From: Nodosilinea sp. FACHB-131
Lineage (GTDB): Bacteria; Cyanobacteriota; Cyanobacteriia; Phormidesmidales; Phormidesmidaceae
Assembly: GCF_014695395.1 (NCBI RefSeq)
Contig: NZ_JACJOF010000026.1
Coordinates: 1 to 64,000, forward strand
Direction: 5' to 3'
Length of the DNA: 64,000 nt
Part shown: positions 6,004 to 15,344 of the stretch, in pieces
Layout: each line of letters begins with the position of its first letter
Position numbering within the stretch: position 1 is the stretch's first letter
Translations under genes and position numbers: made by a program
Notes under the pieces: model-generated
Databases searched by the model: none
The model's input: the letters and a program-made list of their open reading frames with translations, nothing else
Told to the model about the DNA's origin: nothing

Positions 6004-8714
6004 GGGCAGAGCAACACCAGGAGATGCCCGACGAGCCTTTTGAAGGTGGTGAGATAGAAACACTCCTGCGATCGCACGACTGGTCACAAACGCCTTTAGG
6101 GGCGGTCGAAACCTGGTCAAACAGCCTGAAAACGGCAGTGCAGAGTCGACTAGCTGAACTCAATCAAGCTCAAGGCCCCGAACCGGTGCAGCAAGCATCG
6201 GTTCCATTGCAAAGTGGTTCTCAAACAGCCACCTCACGCCAAGCTGCACAAGCCGATGCATTTCGGGTCACACTCGCCGATGCGCTGTGCCTGCTGACCG
6301 ATGCCGTTGAGATTCAAGCCACCGCTGCTCGAATCTTGGGCGAATACTTAGGAGCCAGCCGCGTTATCTACGCTGAAGTCTTGCCGGGCGGCAAGGACGT
6401 GAGCGTTCATAAAAACTACACGAACGGTGTTGCTGAGCTGATCGGGCAATATCGTCTGGAAGACTTTGGGCGTAATTTGACCGATGACCATCGAGCGGGG
6501 CGAACAGCGATCGTTGCCGACGTGGCAAACTCCCTCAACTATACAGACAGTGAAAAGGCCATGTATCGGGCGATCGATATTGCAGCCCATCTCGATGTCC
6601 CCCTAATCAAAAAGGATCAATTCGTGGCGCTGCTAGCGGTTCATCAGGCCACCCCTCGGGCATGGGCAGAGCGCGAAGTGCAATGGGTGGAAGAGACAGC
6701 AGCGCAAACCTGGGCCGCTGTCGAACGCGCCCGCGCTGAAGCCGCGCTACGTGAATCTGAAGCGAAATATCGCACGGTGTTTGAGTCGATTGACGAAGGC
6801 TTTTGCATCATTGAAGTGCTCTTTGACACTGAGACCAAGCCGTTTGATCACCGTATCTTACAAGCGAACCCAGCTTTTGAGCGGCAGTTCGGTGTTGCTA
6901 ATCTAGCGGACAAAAGAGTAAGTGAACTCGTACCGGGACCGGAACAATATTGGAATGACCTTTACGCCCAAGTCATCCGTACTGGTGAGTCCATCCGCAC
7001 TGAAGAGCGATCAGATACGCTCGATCGCTGGTTCGATGTTTTGCTGTCGCGGGTCGGCGATGCAGCGCTGCATCAGGTGGCGATTGTGTTTACCGACATT
7101 AGCGCTCGCAAACAAGCAGAAGAGTTATTGCGTCAGAGCGAATCGCACCTGCGCCTGATGATTGAAAGTGCCAAAGATTACGCCATCTTCACGCTTGATC
7201 TCAATGGCATCGTGACGAAATGGAATGCCGGTGCCGAACGCTTGCTGCAATACTCAGAAGCCGAAATTATTGGTCACAACAGTCGGATTATCTTTACACC
7301 AGAAGACAGAAAACAAGGAAAAGCCGAGCGAGAGCTGCAAATTGCTTCAACTCAAGGACGGGCCGAAAATGAACGTTGGCACCTGCGAAAAGATAGCAGT
7401 CGCTTTTGGGGCAGTGGCTTGGTAATGCCGTTGCAAGACGAAGCGGGCAACGCGCAGGGATTTGTCAAAATCATGCAGGACAAAACCGCCCAAAGACAAG
7501 CCGAAGCAGAACGAGAAGAACTGCTACAGCGCGAACAAGCCGCACGGGAAACGGCGGAACGAGCCAACCAAATCAAAGACGAATTTTTGGCGGTGCTATC
7601 CCATGAATTGCGATCGCCCCTGAACCCGATTTTGGGCTGGACAAAACTACTCCGCAGCGGCAAACTTGATGCTGCTCGTCAAATTAATGCCTTAGACACG
7701 ATCGAGCGTAACGCTAAACTACAGGTCCAACTGATTGAGGATTTGCTCGACATTTCCCGCATCATGCAAGGCAAACTCACGCTAACAGCGACGTCGGTTA
7801 GTTTGGCATTTGTGATTGCTGCCGCTAGTGAAACCGTGAAATTGGCGGCAGACGCGAAAAACATTCAAATTACGCTTGATCTTGATCCAGACGTAGCTCC
7901 GGTCTCGGGCGATGCTGCCCGACTGCAGCAAATGGTTTGGAACCTGCTCACCAATGCGATCAAGTTCACCGACAATGGCGGACAGGTGACGGTCCAACTG
8001 AGGCAAATTGCTACCGGAAGTAGTTCTGGCCATGCGATCGCCCAAATTCGAGTCATCGATACAGGAAAGGGAATCAGTCCGCAATTTCTGCCCCACGTGT
8101 TTGAGCATTTCCGGCAAGAAGACGGCTCAACAACTCGCAAATTTGGCGGTCTGGGATTGGGACTCGCGATCGTGCGGCAAATTGTGGAATTGCACGGCGG
8201 TAAGGTCAAAGCGGAAAGTAGAGGCGAGCATCAAGGTGCGGCCTTTAGCGTGCAGCTACCTGTCCTGCGACAGGCAACGCCGATTTTTTCTGAGCAAAAC
8301 CAGCCTCAATCTGGTGCAGAAGCACGTTTAGATAACGTGCAAATTTTGCTCGTCGATGACGATACCGATACTCGTGAGTTTCAGTCTTTTCTGCTAGAGC
8401 AGCATGGGGCAACCGTCGTAGCCGTTGCTTCAGGTGTAGAAGCGTTGCAAACTTTGGAGCAGTGGCTTCCCGATATCATAGTCAGCGATATTGGCATGGT
8501 AGAAATGGATGGTTACAGGCTAATACAGCAGATTCGCTCTCGCCCACCCGATCAGGGATGTAGAGTGCCAGCGATCGCGCTGACTGCCTATGCCGCCGAA
8601 ATCGACCAAGAAAAAGCGCTCCAAGCAGGCTTTCAAGCCCATTTAACGAAACCGTTAGAGCCAGAGCGCTTTGTTCGCGAGATTGTAAACCTGCTCAATC
8701 CAAGCCGAGTCTAG
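6000..8714 (+). CDS. Hybrid sensor histidine kinase (GAF-PAS-PAS-HK-REC)
   Basis: A 904-residue cytoplasmic kinase; no membrane segments are visible. Order: an N-terminal LLRSHDWSQTPLGAVETW segment common in cyanobacterial kinases, a GAF domain at about 85-250, PAS at about 255-375, PAS at about 380-500, then HisKA with the phospho-acceptor histidine at about 535 in LSHELRSPLNP. Next come HATPase_c (LTNAIKFTDNGG, DTGKGIS, GLGLGLAI) and a C-terminal REC domain with acceptor aspartate at about 830 in IIVSDIGM. All catalytic motifs are intact. An upstream in-frame ATG (5949) exists, but the ATGA overlap with the Xre gene and the AAGGAAG just before it support 6000. The ligand is unknown. Confidence 0.9.
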   Translation: MRAEQHQEMPDEPFEGGEIETLLRSHDWSQTPLGAVETWSNSLKTAVQSRLAELNQAQGPEPVQQASVPLQSGSQTATSRQAAQADAFRVTLADALCLLTDAVEIQATAARILGEYLGASRVIYAEVLPGGKDVSVHKNYTNGVAELIGQYRLEDFGRNLTDDHRAGRTAIVADVANSLNYTDSEKAMYRAIDIAAHLDVPLIKKDQFVALLAVHQATPRAWAEREVQWVEETAAQTWAAVERARAEAALRESEAKYRTVFESIDEGFCIIEVLFDTETKPFDHRILQANPAFERQFGVANLADKRVSELVPGPEQYWNDLYAQVIRTGESIRTEERSDTLDRWFDVLLSRVGDAALHQVAIVFTDISARKQAEELLRQSESHLRLMIESAKDYAIFTLDLNGIVTKWNAGAERLLQYSEAEIIGHNSRIIFTPEDRKQGKAERELQIASTQGRAENERWHLRKDSSRFWGSGLVMPLQDEAGNAQGFVKIMQDKTAQRQAEAEREELLQREQAARETAERANQIKDEFLAVLSHELRSPLNPILGWTKLLRSGKLDAARQINALDTIERNAKLQVQLIEDLLDISRIMQGKLTLTATSVSLAFVIAAASETVKLAADAKNIQITLDLDPDVAPVSGDAARLQQMVWNLLTNAIKFTDNGGQVTVQLRQIATGSSSGHAIAQIRVIDTGKGISPQFLPHVFEHFRQEDGSTTRKFGGLGLGLAIVRQIVELHGGKVKAESRGEHQGAAFSVQLPVLRQATPIFSEQNQPQSGAEARLDNVQILLVDDDTDTREFQSFLLEQHGATVVAVASGVEALQTLEQWLPDIIVSDIGMVEMDGYRLIQQIRSRPPDQGCRVPAIALTAYAAEIDQEKALQAGFQAHLTKPLEPERFVREIVNLLNPSRV

Positions 8715-8873
8715 ACACTGTGTCTCACCACAAGTAGTGCCGCTTCTTTGCACTATAGGGACACTAGACGAAAACTTTTTCTAATGACAAGTTATGTAGC
8801 TAGTTGAGTGCAGAAGGCGTAAGCGAAAGACTACTGGCGAGAGTTTGGCATCAAGCTAGTTGGAGATAGCTTG

Positions 8874-9572
8874 TTACTTGGAGGAATAGAGTTGTGTCGT
8901 GGAGATCTGTGCAACCATTTCTGCCCGTGACGAAACGTTTAGCTTACGGAACATTCGCTTCAAAGCCTGCTTGACGGAATTCTCGGTAATCCAAAGTTCA
9001 CTCCCAATCTCTGCATTGGTTCGCCCCAAAGCTACTAAATCAGCAATTTGTAGCTCGCGCGGTGTCAATCGACTGGTGCTAAATGATTGAGGCTGAGGTT
9101 GTAAAGCCGCGCTTCGTGTCAGCCGCACACTTGCAGTCCAAGCAGACAGATGCAAACAGACGGCACTCAGATCGGCTAAGTTTTGAGTATCAAAAGCAAG
9201 CATTGATTTTTCGCGGGTACACCCCACCGCACCCACCAATTGACCGCGATCGACGATCGGGCCTGCCATCACATGCCAGTGATCTGGACGCGGACAGATT
9301 AATTTCCAGGCTTTGGGTGTTGTCACCAATCCTTCGTGAACGGGGGTATGGCGTTCCGCAATGTAACGCGCCACAGGATTATGTTCAAGCGATAGGGCAA
9401 GGTTTAGAACGGTTTGAAACTTTTGGTCGGTTAACAGCTGGTCAAAGAAAAATACCCCCGCTCGCTTGGCAACAAAGTACTCTCCAATTTGTGGCGCAAG
9501 CTGCGATCGCAGGCCGTCTTCATCCTCTGCTTGCTGAATTCCTTCAAATAAAAGTTTTAGGGAAATGGTCAT
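8874..9572 (-). CDS. LuxR-family transcriptional regulator with GAF-like sensor
   Basis: A 232-residue protein. Residues 1-150 look like a GAF-type sensor (GEYFVAKRAGVFFFDQLL, AGPIVDRGQLVGAVGC). The C-terminal 65 residues are a LuxR/GerE helix-turn-helix: LTPRELQIADLVALGRTNAE then ENSVKQALKRMFRKLNVSSR. No receiver domain is present, so control is probably by ligand or redox rather than phosphorylation. It is divergent from the DJ-1/PfpI gene at 9672, with about 100 bases between the starts, so it probably regulates that gene and itself. No operator could be defined. Confidence 0.85.
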   Translation of the reverse strand: MTISLKLLFEGIQQAEDEDGLRSQLAPQIGEYFVAKRAGVFFFDQLLTDQKFQTVLNLALSLEHNPVARYIAERHTPVHEGLVTTPKAWKLICPRPDHWHVMAGPIVDRGQLVGAVGCTREKSMLAFDTQNLADLSAVCLHLSAWTASVRLTRSAALQPQPQSFSTSRLTPRELQIADLVALGRTNAEIGSELWITENSVKQALKRMFRKLNVSSRAEMVAQISTTQLYSSK

Positions 9573-9671
9573 GGCGGTGAAAAGAGTACTCGATCGAGGA
9601 CTATGCGAGGTCGGCTGCCACTTCTAGTATAAGGACAGATTTGATTGCAACCGCCACAGCGAGATGAATTC

Positions 9672-10346
9672 ATGACTGATTCAAAGCAACATATCATCGG
9701 CTTGGTCTTCTATCCTGGTATGACATCGCTTGATATTGTGGGACCGCATCAAGTTTTTAGTGCCCTTCCGGGTGTCAAACTTCATCGGATCTGGAGAACT
9801 TTAGACCCAATCACCACTGATGATGGATTGGTGATTTTGCCGGACACCACCTTTGAGGATTGCCCGCCTTTGGACGTGATTTGTGTCGGGGGTGGCTTAG
9901 AACAGCGGGCAGTCGTAGACGATCCAGAAGTGCTGGAGTTTTTCCGAGAACAGAGCAGTAATGCAAAGTTTATAACCTCTGTGTGTGGTGGGTCAGAATT
10001 TCTGGCGAAAGCGGGTTTGCTACAAGGTTATCGAGCAGCAACGCATTGGGGAATGCGCGAACATTTGATGTCACTAGGCGTTGAGGTTGGAACTGAGCGC
10101 GTCGTTGTCGATCGCAATCGCATTACGGGTGGAGGCGTGACAGCCGGAATTGATTTCGGTTTGACGATCGCGAGTATTCTCTACGGTGAGGAAACCGCCA
10201 AGATTGTTCAATTATTACTGGAGTACGATCCCGCCCCTCCATTTGATGTCGGTTCACCTGAAAAGGCGGGTCCTGAATTGGTCAACAAGGCAATACTATT
10301 TATGCAACAGATATCGAGTTTGGAACTAGCAAAACAAGTAGGCTGA
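9672..10346 (+). CDS. DJ-1/PfpI family protein (isonitrile hydratase-like)
   Basis: A 224-residue glutamine amidotransferase-like fold protein. The nucleophile elbow is seen in FITSVCGGSEFLAKAGLL, with the cysteine near position 106. The N-terminal segment FYPGMTSLDIVGPHQVFSAL carries the conserved aspartate of the isonitrile hydratase/InhA subgroup, and ATHW follows as in that group. The substrate is not known. ATG 9672 is chosen over an upstream TTG (9645) because a GAG-type ribosome-binding site lies just before it. The LuxR regulator transcribed divergently next door is the likely controller. Confidence 0.85.
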   Translation: MTDSKQHIIGLVFYPGMTSLDIVGPHQVFSALPGVKLHRIWRTLDPITTDDGLVILPDTTFEDCPPLDVICVGGGLEQRAVVDDPEVLEFFREQSSNAKFITSVCGGSEFLAKAGLLQGYRAATHWGMREHLMSLGVEVGTERVVVDRNRITGGGVTAGIDFGLTIASILYGEETAKIVQLLLEYDPAPPFDVGSPEKAGPELVNKAILFMQQISSLELAKQVG

Positions 10347-10444
10347 CATGACTCTAGAATCAAAAAAAGCCTACGGATTTTCTGATGCAACTTGGTAAAG
10401 CCTAGGTTTTACGCGGTGTTGTAACTAAACCTTAGGAGGAACCT

Positions 10445-10735
10445 GTGACAATTTCAACTCAAAGAGACGTTCGCGTTACGATCATTTCTAGAATTTGGGC
10501 ATACGCAACAGCAATGCTCCTGATTTCCATCTTGCTCACCGGTCAAGGACAAGATCAAAAGCTGCTCTTTTTACCATCAACGGTTGTGTTCGGTGTGGTA
10601 ATTAGCACGATCGTTATATTGAGAAGATTACGTTATGACCAACATGACACTCTATTTCAATCTGAAACCCTGGAGCAGCTTAAGCAGCGCATTGAGAATC
10701 TAGAGGCGATCGCCGCAACTGATGATAGGCATTGA
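10445..10735 (+). CDS. Small two-helix membrane protein
   Basis: A 96-residue protein from a GTG preceded by a strong AGGAGG at good spacing. Two hydrophobic helices (about residues 15-32 and 42-60) are separated by a short GQGQDQ loop. A basic stretch and an amphipathic C-terminal helix, LEQLKQRIENLEAIA, follow and could form a coiled coil. No family recognised. It follows the DJ-1 gene by about 100 bases on the same strand and could be cotranscribed. Confidence 0.65.
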   Translation: MTISTQRDVRVTIISRIWAYATAMLLISILLTGQGQDQKLLFLPSTVVFGVVISTIVILRRLRYDQHDTLFQSETLEQLKQRIENLEAIAATDDRH

Positions 10736-10852
10736 GATTGCTCTCCAAATCAACTCGCTCCAATAAGATCTAAGCTCACTGAACAGTTAGGTGAACAGGA
10801 CGCAGCGTAACAATGTCGTATTCCTGTTTCAAGTTAGCAACACCGAAAACGC

Positions 10853-13039
10853 TTAAGGGCTAGGAGCCGATGCCTTCAAAGTGCCGAATTTAGGCGACCA
10901 AAACTCCCCTTGGCTTTGAAAGAAGGCGACTTCCTTACACTTGCCACGGCGATTCTCAAGGAGCGAGCAGCGCAGCATGACTTTGTTTTGTCCATCCTTG
11001 GTGTAGGCATAGCGCTCAAGTAAAGCACCGCATTTTGGGCAGGGATGATCGGTAAACATCTCTGAACTGAGCGCCTGGCGCTGGGCTTGAGGTAGCTCGT
11101 AGCGTTTGGCTTGAGCATTCCAAAACATGACTGTGCCACAGCCTAGGCCTGAGCATTTGAGAAAGTGCTTAGCTTTCATCTTCTTAGACCGGGAGGGAAG
11201 TTTGGTCATCGCCTCGCCGCAGGTGGGGCATTTGGTTTTGGTCGGTTGCCCATTGGTGGGCTTGGCCTTGGTGGCTGCCGATCGCTCAGAAGACATCGCT
11301 CCTGGTGCTGGGGAATGCTCGGCAAAGGTCGGTAGGGAGAGAAGTTGGGATTTCGCTTGGGCGATCGCCGGGGCAAAATAATCCCGATTCCAGTTGAGCA
11401 GATAGGCCTGCCACTCCTGGTGCCCGGTGGCGATCGCGTCTAGGGCCGTCTCCATCTGAGCGGTAAACTCTGGCTGAATCAAATCGGGCAAGAGTTTCTC
11501 CAAGGCCCCATCAAGCTCCAACCCTAAGGCAGTGGGCTGGAGCTTACCCTGGAGCAGATCCACATATTCTCGCTGCCGCAGGGTTTTGATAGTGGGGGCA
11601 TAGGTGCTGGGGCGACCGATCCCTTTTTGCTCCATCAGCTTCACTAGCTTGGGCTCGCTGTAGCGGGGCGGCGGCTGAGTCTGCTTGGCATCCGCTTGGG
11701 CCTGCTCGAGCTGAAGGGGTTGCCCCTGGGTCAGGGCAGGCAACACTGAATCGGCGCTGAGGTTGTTCCAGTAGCGGGTGTAGCCGGCAAATTCCAGCAC
11801 CTGGCCGCGAGCTTCCCAGTAGGCGTTGCCTGACTGAGTGACAATGCGCGTTTTGCGCAGGCGCGCTGGGGCACATTGCGAGGCCACCGCCCGATTCCAA
11901 ATCAGCTCGTAGAGTCGGGCCTGCTCGGCAGAGAGTTCTCGCTGGAGGTGCTGGGGTAGGTGATTGACATCGGTGGGGCGAATCGCTTCGTGGGCTTCTT
12001 GAGATCCCTTGATGGCGCGATGCTGGGTGGCTTTGCGAGGCAAGTTAGTGGGGTCGTGCTGCTCCATGTACTGGCGCACCGCGTCACAAAAGGGGGCCGA
12101 GAGGGTGATCGAATCGGTGCGCATATAGGTAATGTGGCCCTTTTCGTAGAGCGCTTGGGCCACTTTCATGGTGTGCTCTGGGCTGAAGTGCAATTTGGAG
12201 CCAGCCGCCTGCTGCAACGTCGAGGTGACGAAGGGTGGCGGGGGCGATTGGGTGGTCTGCTTGCCTTCGATGTGCAGCACCCGATGGGGATGGGATTGGG
12301 CGATCGCCACCAGCTGATCGGCCCGCTCCTGAGAGGTCACCCGCTCAGACTCCTGCTCAGCGCCCTTATCCTCCGCATCTTTGGCCGGTGGCCGCTGTGG
12401 CTTAGGACTGCTGCGATAAAAGGCTTTAAACCCTTCGCCGTAGGTCACCCACACACTCCAGTAGTCTTGGGGCACAAAGGCCTGAATGGCTCTCTCCCTG
12501 ACGCAGAGCAAGTGCAGGGCGGCGCTCTGCACTCGACCCATAGATTTTGCGCCGTTATTGAGGGGCCAGACCACGTGGCGACTGCCCTTGTAGCCCACCA
12601 GCTTATCGAGGCAGTCGCGGGCGCGTCCGGCGGCGACCAGGCTCTGGTCAAGGGTGCGGGGCTGGGCGATCGCCGCTCTCACCGCCTGGGAGGTGATTTC
12701 GCTATAGACCACCCGCCGAGGATTTTTTAGGTTGAGCGCCTGCTGCAAGTGCCAGCCAATGGTTTCGCCTTCGCGATCGGGGTCAGTGGCAATGTAGACG
12801 CAGTCAGCGGCTTTGACCGCCTGACGCAGGTCGGCCAGCACCTTTTGAGCTCGGGCATCGCGAGGCTGGTAGCGGCAGTCGATGCCGCCCGGCCCCAGGT
12901 CAAAGCCGAGGGCATCTTCACCGTCATTGGCGAGTTCGCGCACATGGCCCATGCTGGCCTTGATCACCCAGCCCGGACCCAGGATTTGCCCCAGCTTCTT
13001 CACCTTGCCAGGGCTTTCGATCAGCAGCAAATTGGCCAT
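10853..13039 (-). CDS. topA: DNA topoisomerase I (type IA)
   Basis: A 728-residue type IA topoisomerase that relaxes negatively supercoiled DNA through a 5'-phosphotyrosine link. TOPRIM motifs LLLIESPGKVKKLGQIL (residue 4 on) and ATDPDREGETIGWHL (84 on) are intact. The catalytic tyrosine is Y305 in HITYMRTDS and MGRVQSAA is present. Two cysteine clusters near the C-terminus (CPTCGE...CSGLGCG and CPKCGA...C) are zinc ribbons. It is shorter than the usual cyanobacterial TopA of nearly 900 residues, from memory, so it could be a second, accessory topoisomerase. It sits among accessory genes, not in a replication cluster. Confidence 0.9.
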   Translation of the reverse strand: MANLLLIESPGKVKKLGQILGPGWVIKASMGHVRELANDGEDALGFDLGPGGIDCRYQPRDARAQKVLADLRQAVKAADCVYIATDPDREGETIGWHLQQALNLKNPRRVVYSEITSQAVRAAIAQPRTLDQSLVAAGRARDCLDKLVGYKGSRHVVWPLNNGAKSMGRVQSAALHLLCVRERAIQAFVPQDYWSVWVTYGEGFKAFYRSSPKPQRPPAKDAEDKGAEQESERVTSQERADQLVAIAQSHPHRVLHIEGKQTTQSPPPPFVTSTLQQAAGSKLHFSPEHTMKVAQALYEKGHITYMRTDSITLSAPFCDAVRQYMEQHDPTNLPRKATQHRAIKGSQEAHEAIRPTDVNHLPQHLQRELSAEQARLYELIWNRAVASQCAPARLRKTRIVTQSGNAYWEARGQVLEFAGYTRYWNNLSADSVLPALTQGQPLQLEQAQADAKQTQPPPRYSEPKLVKLMEQKGIGRPSTYAPTIKTLRQREYVDLLQGKLQPTALGLELDGALEKLLPDLIQPEFTAQMETALDAIATGHQEWQAYLLNWNRDYFAPAIAQAKSQLLSLPTFAEHSPAPGAMSSERSAATKAKPTNGQPTKTKCPTCGEAMTKLPSRSKKMKAKHFLKCSGLGCGTVMFWNAQAKRYELPQAQRQALSSEMFTDHPCPKCGALLERYAYTKDGQNKVMLRCSLLENRRGKCKEVAFFQSQGEFWSPKFGTLKASAPSP

Positions 13040-13054
13040 GGTTGCCTCGATAGA

Positions 13055-13366
13055 CTATCGAAGGTGTGAATGCACTAGTTTAATAGTACACCTGAACTCA
13101 GGAACTTTCACCACCTCGACTCTAACCACCCTAGTACCGCAAGGCAGAAGGCTGTAGGGCTTCGCCCATGCGAAGCAGTCCAAAGCTAGAAGGGAATTCC
13201 AGCCCCCGCGGGGAACGGGAGACCCGAGAACGTTTAGAGACAAGAGCTGCTGGGCCTCTGTCAGGTTGTTTTGGGCTAGGGTATCTTCCGCAAGCTGCAG
13301 AGCTTGCTCGTCAAGAGCGATGGCTTCTGCTAATGGCCGTTGGGTTTGATACCGGCACCCAAAGTT
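13055..13366 (-). pseudogene. Former C-terminal extension of the TPR protein
   Basis: Directly after the TAA that ends the TPR gene (13367-13369), the same frame stays open for another 103 codons. It reads TQRPLAEAIALDEQALQLAE then AQNNLTEAQQLLSLN, a pattern like the degenerate TPR linkers of cyanobacterial TPR/CHAT proteins. After about residue 45 it becomes non-TPR sequence rich in PRGGW and CFAW and looks non-coding. This suggests that the ancestral protein was longer and was cut by a nonsense mutation followed by replacement of the distal part. Confidence 0.55.
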
Positions 13367-14476
13367 TTACTGGCGAATGGCGTAGTCCGGATCGAGGCGA
13401 ATAGCCTCTTGGTAGGCAGCTTCTGCCTCCGTAAGACGCCCTTGGTCAGCCAATGTAAACCCCAAGTTGTAGTAGGCAAGGGCATAGTTTGGATCGAGGC
13501 GAATGGCCTCGTGGAAGGCGGCTTCCGCCTCCGTAAAGCGTCCCTGATCAGCCAACGCATTCCCTAAGTTGTTGTGAGTAATGGCATCGTCCGGATTGAG
13601 GCGAATGGCCTCGCGGAGAGCGGCTTCCGCCTCCACTAACCGCTCCTGGCTAGCCAACGCAATCCCAAGGTTGTAGTGAGCGAGGGCATTGTCCGGCTCG
13701 AGGCCGATAGCCTTGCGGTGGGCGACTTCCGCCTCCGCTAATCGTCCCTGGTCATACAATACAGTCCCTAAGTTGTTGTAGGCACGGGCATAGTCTGGAT
13801 TAAGGCGAATCGCCTCTTGGAGGGCGGTTTCCGCCTCCGCTAATTGCCCTTGGTCAGCTAACGCAAGCCCCAAGTTGTAGTAGGCAATGGCAAACTCCGG
13901 CTCGAGACGAATGGCCTCGCGGTAGGCGGCTTCCGCCTCCGCTAACTGCCCTTGGTCAGCCAACACAGTCCCTAAGCTGTAGTAGGCAATGGCACTATTC
14001 GAATCGAGGCGAATGGCCTCGCGGAGGGCGGCTTCTGCCTCCGCTAGTTGCCCCTGGTCAGCCAACGCATTTCCCAATTTGGTGTAGGCAATGGCATTGT
14101 CTGGATTGAGGCGGATGACCTCGCGGTAAGCGGCTTCTGCCTCCGCTAACTGCCCCTGGTCAGCCAACGTAATTCCCAGGTTGTAGTAGGCAGTGGCATA
14201 GTCGGGATTGAGGCGAGTGGCTTCGCGGAAGGCGGCTTCTGCCTTCGCTAATTGCCCCTGGTTAGCCAACGCATTCCCCAGGTTGTTGTAAGCACTGGCA
14301 TTGTCCGGATCAAGGCGCAGCACTTGGTGCCAAATTGCTTCAGCCTCAGCAGAGTTGCCAGCCGCCTGAGCAGCGCTGCCCTGGCTGAAAAGAGCTTCAA
14401 GGTTTTGGGCTTGAACCAGAGTAGGGGAACCCATTAGGGCCACACAGGCGAAGCCCCCAAGTAGTAAAGATCGCAT
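13367..14476 (-). CDS. Secreted tetratricopeptide-repeat protein
   Basis: A 369-residue protein with an N-terminal signal peptide (LLLGGFACVALMGSPTLVQAQ). It then carries ten consecutive 34-residue TPR units, most of the form AYYNLGxxLADQGQLAEAEA followed by YREAIRLNPD. The DNA therefore has a clear 102-bp period. TPR arrays act as protein-binding scaffolds, here probably in the periplasm. The gene ends abruptly one helix into an eleventh repeat, at AIRQ, after which the frame continues past the stop (see 13055-13366), so the protein is probably a truncated form. Confidence 0.85.
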   Translation of the reverse strand: MRSLLLGGFACVALMGSPTLVQAQNLEALFSQGSAAQAAGNSAEAEAIWHQVLRLDPDNASAYNNLGNALANQGQLAKAEAAFREATRLNPDYATAYYNLGITLADQGQLAEAEAAYREVIRLNPDNAIAYTKLGNALADQGQLAEAEAALREAIRLDSNSAIAYYSLGTVLADQGQLAEAEAAYREAIRLEPEFAIAYYNLGLALADQGQLAEAETALQEAIRLNPDYARAYNNLGTVLYDQGRLAEAEVAHRKAIGLEPDNALAHYNLGIALASQERLVEAEAALREAIRLNPDDAITHNNLGNALADQGRFTEAEAAFHEAIRLDPNYALAYYNLGFTLADQGRLTEAEAAYQEAIRLDPDYAIRQ

Positions 14477-14612
14477 AGTGTCATCAGCTAAAATCTGGAC
14501 GACTATAGCCTTTCTCGCTTCAACGGCGAAGTTAGAGAAATTACAAATTCCTCTGTTGTTGTCAGTAGGTTGAAGGCGATCGCATCATTCACCAGCCCAA
14601 GCAAATGACCTC

Positions 14613-14925
14613 CTAGGCGAGTTGGGTGATTATGGCTCGGTGGCGGGACAGTGCAGCGATGGCCAGTTGTGCAGGGGTGAGGGAATTTGCCGCAGTTGGC
14701 GTGAGTGCGATCGCCCCATCGAACCGAAGCGCGGAAATTACGCCTGGGGACCAGCCTTCGTACTGACCCACTACATTAGCTGTCTTAGGTAACCTGACGG
14801 TGATCCCAGGCGTCGGCGTTACACACCTGCGCTACCCAGTACGCAAGGTGTAGAGTCGGACCCTGAATCTAGGGCTGCGATCGCGTCTGCTAAGGTCAAT
14901 TGCAGCTCAGGGTTAGAAAGCTCAA
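14613..14925 (-). pseudogene. Frameshifted gene remnant of unknown family
   Basis: Minus-strand frames read LTLADAIAALDSG...CVLGSAGV to a stop. One base out of frame they then continue TPTPGITVRLPKTANVVGQ and on to SLTPAQLAIAALSRHRAIIT before a TAG at 14613. The join at about 14830 looks like a single-base frameshift, and the 5' end is missing behind a stop near 14935. No family is recognised; the plus strand has only a short open frame. Confidence 0.4.
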
Positions 14926-15344
14926 CAACAGAACACTACAGTCATCAACTCTTAATTTCAGGGGAGAATGCCGTGCTCAATGCGGTTCCACAACCATCTG
15001 AAAGGTAACGTTTGTCGTCTCCATCTCTTGTCGTAGCAAGCTAATGAGAGTATTTTTATAAGGTTGTTAGGCTTCAATCAGGCTGAAGACGAAAACTGGC
15101 AGAGCCCTCAGGCATCGGTAGAAAGTCTAATCTTTTACTTAGATTACAGGTGTAATAAACTTAACGCCACAGGGACGTGACAGAGCCCCACAGTCATCCA
15201 TATTGTTGTTATCGTGCAAATAGGCAACGCTAGAAGGTTTGCCGGCCTAGATTAATTTCTTTTGCCATTGTGAATAAGATTTAAACCTTTTTCCTAGTGC
15301 CAGTAGTTGTTATTCTCAACATGGCTCGTTCCAGGAGAGAGATT
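14926..15344. other. Intergenic region, upstream of the Crp/Fnr gene
   Basis: About 420 bases without a convincing gene. A minus-strand stretch near 14970-15050 (QEMETTNVTFQMVVEPH then stop) has a protein-like look and may belong to the decayed gene to its left. The 100 bases before 15345 are AT-rich and probably contain the promoter of the Crp/Fnr regulator. No terminator or repeat was found. Confidence 0.4.

Noticed and set aside
11960-12730. A 256-codon plus-strand frame antisense to the topoisomerase gene
   Set aside because: The opposite strand encodes a complete TopA with all motifs; the antisense frame is a GC-codon artefact with no recognised motif.
13367-14476. A 102-bp repeat array as a CRISPR or tandem satellite
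   Set aside because: The period is that of 34-residue TPR units in a clean coding frame.
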